Below are positions 1 to 6,647 of a stretch of DNA of 26,586 bases, piece after piece. The notes under the pieces were generated by a model. That model was not told the DNA's origin and did no database searches. It saw only the letters and a program-made list of their open reading frames with translations. Origin of the DNA: a virus. The stretch covers positions 1 to 26,586 of the IMG/VR virus record IMGVR_UViG_3300045952_000369. One strand, given 5' to 3'. The number at the start of each line of letters is the position of its first letter. Position 1 is the stretch's first letter. A program made the translations under genes and the position numbers.

Positions 1-2
1 GG

Positions 3-788
3 GTGGCCACGGAGGAGACCGCCGGGCGCCTCCGGGCCCGCGCCGACATGGTCGAGCGGGGCCTCGGCGCCTCCGGGCGCCGCGGCGAGGTGACCCACGT
101 GCACGCGTCCACGTGCCGCCCGCGCCTCACGTTGGACGACCTCCCGGAACTCCTTGACCGCACCAAGGCCGAGCTGGTCATCCTCGACAGCCTGACCGGG
201 CTGCGCCCGCGACAGATCCGCGGCCGCGACGTGAGGTGGGACGTCGACAACGACGCCACCGAGGAGCTAACCAGCGGCCTCCGCGCGCTCACCACCGAGC
301 GCGGCGTGCCGCTCATCCTCGTCCACCACACCGGGCGCGAGGTCGCGAAGGGATACCGCGGGCCGACCGCGTGGTGGGCGGCCGCGGATGTGCAGATCGG
401 GCTCGAGCCCGATACGCTCACCGGGACGATCAAGGTGACCACCGAGAAGTCCCGCGACTCCGGGCGCCTCGTGCCGTTCCGGATCCGGCCGGAGTGGACC
501 CCCGAAGGCTTCCGGATCGAGTACCAGGGCGAAACCGTGGCGAAACCACTGGGACACATCGCCCGCCAAGTGCTGGCCTTCCTCAAGGGTCGGGGGCCCA
601 CGGTCCAGTCGGAGATCACCAAGCTCCTCGGCTTCAAGCGCCAGCGCGTATCCGTCGCCGTGAAGGAGCTGATCGAGGCCGAGCTGGTCATGTACGGCCA
701 GCAGATCGACGCCCGGACCCCCACGCTGGTCCTGGTCGAGGACTGTCCGGATTGTCCGAATTCAGAAGCGGACAATCCGCTCGAGTGA
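3..788 (+). CDS. RepA-like AAA_25 ATPase, 3' part
   Basis: This is the C-terminal part of a RecA-fold ATPase of the RepA/AAA_25 type, which in phages and plasmids usually acts in replication initiation as a helicase or helicase loader. The frame is open to the left edge, and the Walker A motif expected in the family is absent, so the gene almost certainly begins upstream; the GTG at 3 is only the first possible start. Walker B is AELVILDS (about residues 56-63), followed by the strand LILVHHTGRE (104-113) with paired histidines typical of the family. Residues about 184-245 form a winged-helix-like DNA-binding domain (IARQVLAFL, then KRQRVSVAVKELIEAELV). The last 16 residues are encoded by a perfect inverted repeat (748-779), so the tail CPDCPN may reflect DNA-level selection rather than protein function. 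The precise role is inferred from the family. Confidence 0.8.
   Translation: MATEETAGRLRARADMVERGLGASGRRGEVTHVHASTCRPRLTLDDLPELLDRTKAELVILDSLTGLRPRQIRGRDVRWDVDNDATEELTSGLRALTTERGVPLILVHHTGREVAKGYRGPTAWWAAADVQIGLEPDTLTGTIKVTTEKSRDSGRLVPFRIRPEWTPEGFRIEYQGETVAKPLGHIARQVLAFLKGRGPTVQSEITKLLGFKRQRVSVAVKELIEAELVMYGQQIDARTPTLVLVEDCPDCPNSEADNPLE
748..779. repeat. Inverted repeat, 11-bp arms
   Basis: CGGATTGTCCG (748-758) and CGGACAATCCG (769-779) are perfect reverse complements separated by 10 nt. The repeat lies inside the last codons of the ATPase gene. It carries two copies of the heptamer ATTGTCC, one on each strand. The 12-mer ATTGTCCGAATT at 751-762 recurs at 828-839. A protein binding site (origin, operator or packaging site) fits better than a terminator because no T-run follows. 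Confidence 0.75.
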
Positions 789-895
789 AAGGCGGTAGCT
801 GTGCGGTTTTTGCTCGCCAACTCGCATATTGTCCGAATTGTCCAGCACATATGCGCCTCCGGTCGGACCAGGGGCGAGGGGCGCGGCGAGCTTGT

Positions 896-933
896 GCGTG
901 TCCGAGGGCCGCGGGAGGGCGGCCCGGACACGC
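896..933. repeat. GC-rich inverted repeat, 15-bp stem
   Basis: The left arm GCGTGTCCGAGGGCCGC (896-912) pairs with the right arm GCGGCCCGGACACGC (919-933) over 15 base pairs. Two unpaired bases (AG) bulge from the left arm and the loop is the hexamer GGGAGG. The stem carries the same GTCCG/CGGAC core as the repeats on either side. There is no downstream T-tract, so an intrinsic terminator is unlikely, although the structure would be very stable as RNA. Confidence 0.75.
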
Positions 934-990
934 CGCCGCGCGCCTGGGCAGAAATGGCGAAAGTCAGAAGTGGCGCAGGTGGTAGACATT

Positions 991-1044
991 CGATTGTCCG
1001 CGCCTCTTGTCTGTCTTCAGACAAGAGCGGCCCCTGGACAATCG
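991..1044. repeat. Nested inverted repeats
   Basis: Two perfect repeats are nested. The outer arms are CGATTGTCC (991-999) and GGACAATCG (1036-1044). The inner arms are CTCTTGTCTG (1004-1013) and CAGACAAGAG (1018-1027), closing on a four-base loop TCTT. The inner element alone would make a 10-bp stem with a tetraloop; the whole could form a cruciform. The outer arms carry the ATTGTCC heptamer found in four other places upstream. The next gene starts 26 bases downstream. Confidence 0.8.
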
Positions 1045-1069
1045 ACTTTCGCCGCCGCGGAGTTGTGGC

Positions 1070-1396
1070 ATGAGCGGCGGAGGCCTGTGCGTCCTGTGCG
1101 CCGCGGCCCGGATGGACGTCCGCGCCGACTTCCACCTCGATGGCGACCCCGTCTGTCGGAACTGCTATGCGTCGGTGGTCCGGTTCCGCGAGATGCCAGC
1201 AGCCGACTACGCCGCCGCCGTCGTCCGGGCGGAGACCATGGTGCGACGCCTTTGCGCCGCCCGGCACGGCGTCCGCGCCGCCTTCCTACTCGCCCCGGCG
1301 CACGGGGCCGTCTCCACGAAGGGGTCTAAGAACCTGGACGACAGCGCCGACGGTGGTACAGAACGCAGGCGCGACGTGTCTGTTCTGGACGGGTAG
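1070..1396 (+). CDS. Small zinc-ribbon-like protein
   Basis: A 108-residue protein of unrecognised family. Its N-terminus has two CxxC pairs, CVLC (about residues 7-10) and CRNC (32-35), a spacing typical of a small zinc ribbon. The rest is helical and Arg/Ala-rich, ending in a polar tail. ATG 1070 is chosen because it sits just before the first CxxC; a TTG at 1007 would extend the frame back through the nested inverted repeat and is less likely. The gene lies between the hairpin region and the small terminase, so a DNA-binding role in packaging or transcription is plausible, but that is inference from position and the zinc motif. Confidence 0.6.
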   Translation: MSGGGLCVLCAAARMDVRADFHLDGDPVCRNCYASVVRFREMPAADYAAAVVRAETMVRRLCAARHGVRAAFLLAPAHGAVSTKGSKNLDDSADGGTERRRDVSVLDG

Positions 1397-1410
1397 GGAA
1401 ATGTGAAGTT

Positions 1411-1734
1411 GTGCGAAAGGGTCACACGAACAACCCGCGCGGCCGCCCCCGCGGCCGAAGCGAGTCGCTGCCCCGCGGGGCAGTGAAGGCCATCCGTGCA
1501 GCGAAGCTCGCCGACGACAAGGACCCACAAGCCGACGAGGCCCTGGGCGTCATCCTGGACGTCATGCGGCGCCCGTCGCGGTACGCGCTTGCTCGCCTTG
1601 CTGCTGCTCGCGAGCTTCTGGATCGGCGCCGCGGCCGCCCCATGCAGGGGATCAAGCTCTCCGGCAAGCTCACCCTCGCCCAGCTCCTCGCGGGCGACGA
1701 CGAGGACAACCCCACCGATGGCGGTAGCGACTGA
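1411..1734 (+). CDS. Probable terminase small subunit
   Basis: A 107-residue basic protein starting at GTG 1411, with AGGGAA about 10 nt upstream. The N-terminus (KGHTNNPRGRPRGR) resembles the basic GNPxGRPxG entry found in DUF5681-type and small-terminase-like phage proteins. The middle (ALARLAAARELLDRRRGRP, about residues 59-77) is a helical segment often seen in terminase small subunits. It ends in an acidic tail and overlaps the large terminase gene by 17 bp. In this position it would recognise the packaging site and load the large subunit. The call rests mainly on position and these short motifs. Start choice is moderately uncertain. Confidence 0.6.
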   Translation: MRKGHTNNPRGRPRGRSESLPRGAVKAIRAAKLADDKDPQADEALGVILDVMRRPSRYALARLAAARELLDRRRGRPMQGIKLSGKLTLAQLLAGDDEDNPTDGGSD

Positions 1735-3202
1735 CGACGCGGTAGCACAGGCGCGCCAGCGCCTGCGCGCGTGGAAAGCGAGCCCACCGCGCTTCGTCCG
1801 CGAGTGCTTCGGGGCGACGCCCGATCCCTGGCAGGACGAGGTCCTCGAGGCGTTTCCGAAGTCGCCGCGGCTCGCTCTGAAGTCATCGGTGGGCACAGGA
1901 AAGAGCGCGGTGCTTTCCTGGATCGGATGGAACTACCTGGCCACGCGCCTGTTCCCGAAGGGATACGCCACGTCGATCACGTGGCCCAACCTCCGTGACA
2001 ACCTATGGGCGGAGATGGCGAAGTGGCAGCGGTCGTCGGAGTTTCTCACCCAGGCGTTCACGTGGACTCAGACCAAGATCTTCGCCGACGACCACCCCGA
2101 GGAGTGGTGGCTCTCCACCCGCCAGTGGGACCGAAGCGCCAGCCCGGAGGTCCAGGGCCAAACGCTCGCCGGGCTGCACGCCGACTACGTCATCGTCATC
2201 GCGGACGAGACAGGGGCGATGCCCAGTGCGGTTCTCGACCAGGCCGACGCCGTCCTTTCCACCGGCCTCGAGCCGCACGTGGTCCAGGCCGGAAACCCAA
2301 CCCACCTCGCTGGGCCGCTCCATGCGGCGTGCTACAGCGACCGGTCGCTGTGGACCCTTTTCGAGATCACGGGCGACCCTGACAACCCCAACCGCGCGCC
2401 GCGGGTCTCGGAGAAGTGGGCCCGGGAGCTGATCGAGAAGTGGGGCCGCGAGCACCCCTTCGTCCGCGCGAAGGTTCTCGGGATGTTCCCCCGCCAGGCT
2501 ACGGACGCCCTCGTGTCCCTCGACCAGCTCGAGGACGCATACGGTCGCCTCAAGGCGCCCGATGGTTCCGAGCTGCGCCGCGGGCTGAAGACCCTGGGCG
2601 TGGACGTGGGGCGCTTCGGGGGCGACGAAAGCACGTGCGCCCAGCGAGACGGGGACTTCCTGGACGAGATCCACGCATGGGCGGGGAAGGACACCGAGGA
2701 AACCTCAGACCGCGTCGCCCACCTGGCGCGCGAGCTGGGCAGCGACGAGATCCGCGTGGACGACATCGGCGTCGGGGGCGGTGTGACTGACAAGCTCCGG
2801 CGCATGCACCGCGAGGGAAACCTGGCCGCGCGCGTCCACGGCGTCAACGTGGGCGAGAAGGCCACGCGCCGCGGGCCCAAGACGCCTCAGGAGCCGGAGG
2901 GCGTCGAGCTGTACGCCAACCTGAAGGCCCAGGTGAACCTCGAGATGGCGGAGCGGCGTTTCCGGCCGGGCCTCATCTCCATCGCCCCGCACCTGAAAAC
3001 CTGCGGTATGCCCGAGGAGGCGGCCGACGTGCGGTACGGCTTCGGGCGCGGCGGGAAGGTGTTCAAGGTCGAGAGCAAGGACGACTTCCGAAAGCGCCAC
3101 AACGGACGCTCCCCCGACCGGTGGGATGCCACCGTCCTGGCCTTCGCGGAGCTGCGGCGCGGCGCCGGTGACGCTGACCTCTCCGGGTGGGGGTGGGCGT
3201 GA
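1718..3202 (+). CDS. terL: Terminase large subunit
   Basis: The 494-residue DNA-packaging motor, an ATPase plus nuclease that translocates DNA into the prohead and cuts the concatemer. Walker A is SVGTGKSA (about residues 57-64), Walker B with catalytic Glu is YVIVIADE (157-164), and a coupling-type AGNPT follows at 191-195. The RNase H-like nuclease domain begins at GVDVGRFGGDES (294-305), with further acidic candidates at RVDDIG (346-351) and SPDRWDAT (465-472). Length is normal for phage large terminases. ATG 1718 gives the usual N-terminus (FVRECFGATPDPWQDEVL); the same frame is open farther upstream but only as a shadow of the small-subunit gene. It overlaps the previous gene by 17 bp and the next by GTGA. 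Confidence 0.95.
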   Translation: MAVATDDAVAQARQRLRAWKASPPRFVRECFGATPDPWQDEVLEAFPKSPRLALKSSVGTGKSAVLSWIGWNYLATRLFPKGYATSITWPNLRDNLWAEMAKWQRSSEFLTQAFTWTQTKIFADDHPEEWWLSTRQWDRSASPEVQGQTLAGLHADYVIVIADETGAMPSAVLDQADAVLSTGLEPHVVQAGNPTHLAGPLHAACYSDRSLWTLFEITGDPDNPNRAPRVSEKWARELIEKWGREHPFVRAKVLGMFPRQATDALVSLDQLEDAYGRLKAPDGSELRRGLKTLGVDVGRFGGDESTCAQRDGDFLDEIHAWAGKDTEETSDRVAHLARELGSDEIRVDDIGVGGGVTDKLRRMHREGNLAARVHGVNVGEKATRRGPKTPQEPEGVELYANLKAQVNLEMAERRFRPGLISIAPHLKTCGMPEEAADVRYGFGRGGKVFKVESKDDFRKRHNGRSPDRWDATVLAFAELRRGAGDADLSGWGWA

Positions 3203-3474
3203 AACCAGCAGAGCCCGCGAACCTGGTCTTCGACCCCGCCACCGGGCGGCCCAGGTCCTCCTGGGAGCTGGTCGAGGCGTTTCGCCGCTGGAAGAACCGG
3301 CGCCGGAAGGGCTGGGTCTGGTACTTCCGGTTCCTGGTGCGCCGTCTGCTGGGCACGATCGCCTGCGGCGGGCACGAGTACGTCTCCGAGGACGACGGCT
3401 TCATCCTGTGCCGCCACTGCAAGCGGGCAGGCTTCTATCGGATGCACGACGGCGTGTGGGACCGGGTGGGCTGA
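3199..3474 (+). CDS. Small Cys-rich protein, possible zinc finger
   Basis: A 91-residue unknown whose GTG start overlaps the terL stop as GTGA; in-frame GTG codons at 3187 and 3193 are alternatives. The first half is basic and aromatic (RRWKNRRRKGWVWYFRF). The second half carries CGGHE, then ILCRHCKRAGFYRM, a Cys/His arrangement consistent with a zinc-binding knuckle. Translational coupling to terL suggests expression with the packaging genes. No family is recognised. Confidence 0.65.
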   Translation: MKPAEPANLVFDPATGRPRSSWELVEAFRRWKNRRRKGWVWYFRFLVRRLLGTIACGGHEYVSEDDGFILCRHCKRAGFYRMHDGVWDRVG

Positions 3475-3911
3475 TGCTTCTCGAGCCTGGCCAGTGCCCC
3501 GATATTTTCCCCACAAGGACTTTCACGACCACCACCGAGGTCTACGGCTTCAAGTCGGAACAGGTTGTGGCCGAGTACCAGATCGGGCACCCATTCCCCG
3601 TGTCCCTCGCGCACCGGGTCATGGCCGAGTACTTCTACGACCGCGAGGGGAACCTCATCTCCAAGGCCGACTGGGTTGCCGCGGCCACGGCCGCCCGGGT
3701 GGATCACGAGATCATGGAGCTGGACCGGAAGCCCCAGCTCCAGACGCAGCCCTGTGCCGCGCGGTGCGGCGTGGCGATCTGCAACCTACCGCGCGGCCAC
3801 GTCGGCGACCACCAGCAGGTGTTCGACAACGGCGGCGTGATCGGCTTCGAGAACCGCGACCGTTCGTCGCTGCGCGACCGTCTGCGCCGGGCGCGGGAGG
3901 ATCGATCGTGA
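3474..3911 (+). CDS. Hypothetical protein with Cys/His GHxGxH motif
   Basis: A 145-residue protein starting at ATG 3474, overlapping the previous stop as TGATG. The N-terminal half has a beta-like region (TFTTTTEVYGFKSEQVVAEY) followed by a helical stretch. Residues about 90-112 hold CAARCGVAICNLPRGHVGDH. Three cysteines followed by a GHxGxH pattern is a recurrent small metal-binding motif in phage and actinobacterial proteins of unknown function. The C-terminus is strongly basic. It is one of three consecutive small Cys/His ORFs between terminase and portal. No function can be assigned. Confidence 0.7.
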   Translation: MLLEPGQCPDIFPTRTFTTTTEVYGFKSEQVVAEYQIGHPFPVSLAHRVMAEYFYDREGNLISKADWVAAATAARVDHEIMELDRKPQLQTQPCAARCGVAICNLPRGHVGDHQQVFDNGGVIGFENRDRSSLRDRLRRAREDRS

Positions 3912-4180
3912 GCACCTTCCGCTGCTGGTGCGGGAAGGCCCGGAAGCCGTGGGCGCACTGGTGCAAGCAGCACGCGGCGTGGGCCGCCGCGGGGCAGCCG
4001 CCGTCGTCGCGCGGGATCCTGACCTATATCCGGTGCCTACCCAAGCGCCTCCGAAAGCAGCCGCTGCAGGTTGGGGGGACGACGCGCGGGCTCGGGATGC
4101 GTCTGTTCGTTGACGAGGCCGGGCGCGTGGACTTCGCGGCACTCGATAGGGCGGTCACGGCGACCCCGGCGGAGGTCTGA
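3908..4180 (+). CDS. Small basic Cys/His protein
   Basis: A 90-residue unknown starting at GTG 3908, overlapping the previous stop as GTGA; its own stop overlaps the portal start as TGATG. The N-terminus RCWCGKARKPWAHWCKQH contains CxC, then a CxxH, which could bind one zinc. The rest is basic and ends with a short alternating segment (GMRLFVDEAGRVDFAAL). Its place in a tightly coupled chain between packaging and portal genes supports its being real, but no family is recognised. Confidence 0.6.
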   Translation: MSTFRCWCGKARKPWAHWCKQHAAWAAAGQPPSSRGILTYIRCLPKRLRKQPLQVGGTTRGLGMRLFVDEAGRVDFAALDRAVTATPAEV

Positions 4181-6459
4181 TGGACGAGCGCCCGCCTCTG
4201 CCCAAGATGCGCGACCGCTTCCGGCTCGCGGGGGTGCTGGCCATCGACGGCCATATGCGCGCCGCGGCCAAGGCGCTGTTCGGTGTCACGTTCCTCCACG
4301 GCAACCTGCCCATCGACCTGGCGTTCGCGCACGGCGGCGTGGCCCCGTCCGTCACGGGGCTCTACGCGAAGCACGCCCCGCTCGCCCTGGCGATTTCGCG
4401 CATCTCCGAGGACGCTGCCAGCGTGGGCTGGGAGGTGGTCGGGGCGAACGGGAAGCCGATCCCGAAGCACCCGCTGCTTGACGTGTTTGCCCGCGGCGGC
4501 GTGTGCGCCGGGAAGAAGCTGTCTGGTCTCGAGCTGGGGATCGCGACGAACCTGCACTACAAGCTCTTCGGCGAGGCGTTCTGGTACTTCCCTGACCTCC
4601 GCATGGCTGACCGCGCGGCGCGGCCCTCGAGCGGCGCGGCCACCGAGACGCTGGGCGAGGTCGAGCTGATCCACCCGCGCCTCGTCGTCACCGAGAAGCG
4701 CGACGGGCGCGTGGTGTGGGGAGCGCGGCGCGATGGATCCAAGACGGAGACGCTGGACGAGACGCGTCTCACGCACTTCCGCCGGTTCGACCCGGAGAAC
4801 CCCGGCAGCGTCCGCGGGCTGTCGGAGATGGACGCGCTCACGGAAGAGATCGTCTCCGACATCGCCGCGCGCGCTTGGAATGCGCGGTTCTTCGGCGAGC
4901 AGAACGGGATCCCCACGATCGTACTGAAGCCTCCGGCGGACACGGAGAGCGTCGAGACCCAGCGCGAGGAGTTCATGAAGCGGTGGAACGCTGCGCTCGC
5001 GGGGAAGCGCGGCGTCGGGCTGTTGCCGCCCGGGTGGGACCTCGACAAGGCGGGGGTCGACCCGAAGAACATGGACTTCCGCGACCTTCGCGAGTACGCG
5101 CGCGAGCAGGTCTTCGGGCTCGAGGGGTTGCCGCCGTTCGAAGGCGGCGTGATGGAGAAGGCGGACTACGCCAACTCGAAGCGCCAGAAGGAGGTCTACT
5201 GGGAAGGGACCATCGCGCGCTTCCTGGCGATCTTCACCGCCACGCTGAACGCGGACTTCCTGCCGAAGATCGGCGTGACCGATGTGACCGTGCGCCCCGC
5301 CTGGGACAAGGTGAAGGCGCTGCTCGAGGACATCCAGGAAAAGACCACGATCGCGAAGGACTGGTTCGCGATGGGGCTCTCGAAGCAGGTCATCAACGAG
5401 CGGCTCGAGATGCGGTGGGACCCGAAGCAAATCGAGGACTACGAGGTTGGCTACCTGCCCGTGGGGATGATCCCCGTCTCGATGGCGGGCATGTCCCTGC
5501 TCCCCGAGACCGAGGAGACGGAGCCCGAGGAAACGCCGCCCGGAGAAGAGCCGGAGGAAGAAGAGGAGCGCTCGTTCCCGCTTCCCCACACGCTCGCGAA
5601 GACCCACCGCCTCGTGCGGCGCCGCAGCGGCGTGTACGTCGTCCGGCGCGCCGACGGGGAGAAGGAGGCCTTCCGCCTGGCGCTGTGGCGCGGCCTGATC
5701 GCCCGGCGGCGCGACCTCGAGATCCGCTTCGAGCAGATCGTGCGGCGGCACATGCACGCGCTCCAGGTCGAGGTGGACAACAACATCCGCTCGATCAAGG
5801 GGTGGTCCGCATCGCGCAAGATGCGCGAGGCTATCGCCCGGGAGACGCCGCCGCCGCTGTTCGCCGAGCTGCGCATCAAGGCGGAGGGCGACCTGGTCTT
5901 CGACCGATACCTCGCGGACAAGGGCATCCGGCTGGCCACGCGCGAAACGTTCAAGCAGGCGCTGCGCCGCGGCGGCGAATCTCTCGCCGCGGAACTGGGC
6001 CCGTCGTTCACGTTCGACATGCTCCGTCCGGAGGTCATGTCGCGCCTGTCCACGCTGACGCTGAAGATCGCGGGCATCAACGAGACGCTCGAGCGCGCGC
6101 TCCGCGCGTCGCTCGCCGAGGGGCTGGCCGCGGGGGAGGGCGTCGATTCCCTCGCCCAGCGCGCTCAGAACGTGTTCGCGGTCGGAAAGACGCGCGCCCG
6201 GGCGATAGCGCGAACGGAGACCGGCGGGGCCTTCACCGCAGGCCGCGAGGCCGCGATGAAGGAGAACGGCATCAAGAACCACGAGTGGCTCTCGTCACGC
6301 GACGACAAGGTGCGCCAGACGCACAAGGACGAGGACGGATCGGTGGTCGCTATCGGGACCCCCTTTCCGCACACGAAGCTGAAGCACCCACATGACCCCG
6401 CGGGCCCGGCCGAGGAGGTCATCAACTGCCGATGCGACGTTCTCCCGGTGGTGGCCTGA
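4180..6459 (+). CDS. Portal protein fused to MuF-type head morphogenesis domain
   Basis: This 759-residue protein joins two usually separate head proteins. Residues about 1-440 look like an HK97/SPP1-type portal, the dodecameric ring at the head vertex through which DNA passes (LAISRISEDAASVGWEVV, then LGIATNLHYKLFGEAFWY and QKTTIAKDWFAMGLSKQVIN-like segments). A very acidic linker follows (about 443-466, rich in Glu and Pro). The C-terminal part ends in a textbook MuF/gpF minor head domain: ARTETGGAFTAG (about 675-686), HEWLSSRDDKVRQTHKDEDG (701-720), then a HP pair and VINCRCDVLP (746-755) at the terminus. The frame is uninterrupted and has no obvious internal ribosome site at the junction, so a true fusion is likely. 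Start and stop overlap both neighbours (TGATG). Confidence 0.85.
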   Translation: MDERPPLPKMRDRFRLAGVLAIDGHMRAAAKALFGVTFLHGNLPIDLAFAHGGVAPSVTGLYAKHAPLALAISRISEDAASVGWEVVGANGKPIPKHPLLDVFARGGVCAGKKLSGLELGIATNLHYKLFGEAFWYFPDLRMADRAARPSSGAATETLGEVELIHPRLVVTEKRDGRVVWGARRDGSKTETLDETRLTHFRRFDPENPGSVRGLSEMDALTEEIVSDIAARAWNARFFGEQNGIPTIVLKPPADTESVETQREEFMKRWNAALAGKRGVGLLPPGWDLDKAGVDPKNMDFRDLREYAREQVFGLEGLPPFEGGVMEKADYANSKRQKEVYWEGTIARFLAIFTATLNADFLPKIGVTDVTVRPAWDKVKALLEDIQEKTTIAKDWFAMGLSKQVINERLEMRWDPKQIEDYEVGYLPVGMIPVSMAGMSLLPETEETEPEETPPGEEPEEEEERSFPLPHTLAKTHRLVRRRSGVYVVRRADGEKEAFRLALWRGLIARRRDLEIRFEQIVRRHMHALQVEVDNNIRSIKGWSASRKMREAIARETPPPLFAELRIKAEGDLVFDRYLADKGIRLATRETFKQALRRGGESLAAELGPSFTFDMLRPEVMSRLSTLTLKIAGINETLERALRASLAEGLAAGEGVDSLAQRAQNVFAVGKTRARAIARTETGGAFTAGREAAMKENGIKNHEWLSSRDDKVRQTHKDEDGSVVAIGTPFPHTKLKHPHDPAGPAEEVINCRCDVLPVVA

Positions 6460-6647
6460 TGCTTTATCTTCTGGTCGCGATCTACTCGTTCGGCTCGGGC
6501 TGCCTGGCGTCGATGTTCGCGTTCGACGACGACTTCAAGACCGAGCCGAAGTATCGGCTGCTTCTGATCGTGTTCCTGTGGCCGCTGATGGCCGTCCTAT
6601 CGGTGGCGCGGTTCGTGTGGCGGCAAACGGGGAAGGAGGTCGGCTGA
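6459..6647 (+). CDS. Small two-helix membrane protein
   Basis: A 62-residue protein with two predicted membrane segments, LYLLVAIYSFGSGCLASMF (about residues 2-20) and RLLLIVFLWPLMAVLSVARF (31-50), separated by a charged loop (DDDFKTEPK) and ending in a basic tail. ATG 6459 overlaps the portal stop and the stop overlaps the protease start, so it is coupled on both sides. An ATG at 6432 would add nine residues, but 6459 places the hydrophobic segment at the N-terminus. A membrane protein inside the head cassette is unusual. Holin, superinfection exclusion or membrane anchoring of head assembly are all possible; nothing distinguishes them. Confidence 0.65.
   Translation: MLYLLVAIYSFGSGCLASMFAFDDDFKTEPKYRLLLIVFLWPLMAVLSVARFVWRQTGKEVG

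Larger units (their letters stand above)
789..1069. other. Hairpin-rich intergenic region upstream of the packaging genes
   Basis: No convincing gene lies in these 281 bases. The one + frame spanning most of it (GTG at 801) encodes a low-complexity Arg/Gly-rich peptide with no family resemblance and only a weak ribosome site. The segment holds two strong inverted repeats (896-933 and 991-1044) and four further ATTGTCC/GGACAAT heptamers (828-834, 837-843, 993-999, 1036-1042), continuing the two at 751-757 and 770-776. Its position, after a replication ATPase and ahead of the terminase genes, is where phages often keep a cos or pac packaging site or a replication origin. Which of these it is cannot be decided from the sequence. 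No sigma70 promoter with sensible spacing was found. Confidence 0.6.

Noticed and set aside
806-832. Sigma70 promoter formed by TTGCTC and TATTGT
   Set aside because: Spacing of about 11 bp is far too short for a -35/-10 pair.
801-1073. A 90-codon + frame in the hairpin region
   Set aside because: Arg/Gly-rich composition is dictated by the inverted repeats; weak ribosome site; better explained as non-coding.
4024-6282. A 752-codon open frame on the - strand opposite the portal
   Set aside because: Shadow of the portal-MuF gene caused by GC-rich third positions; no motif or ribosome site.
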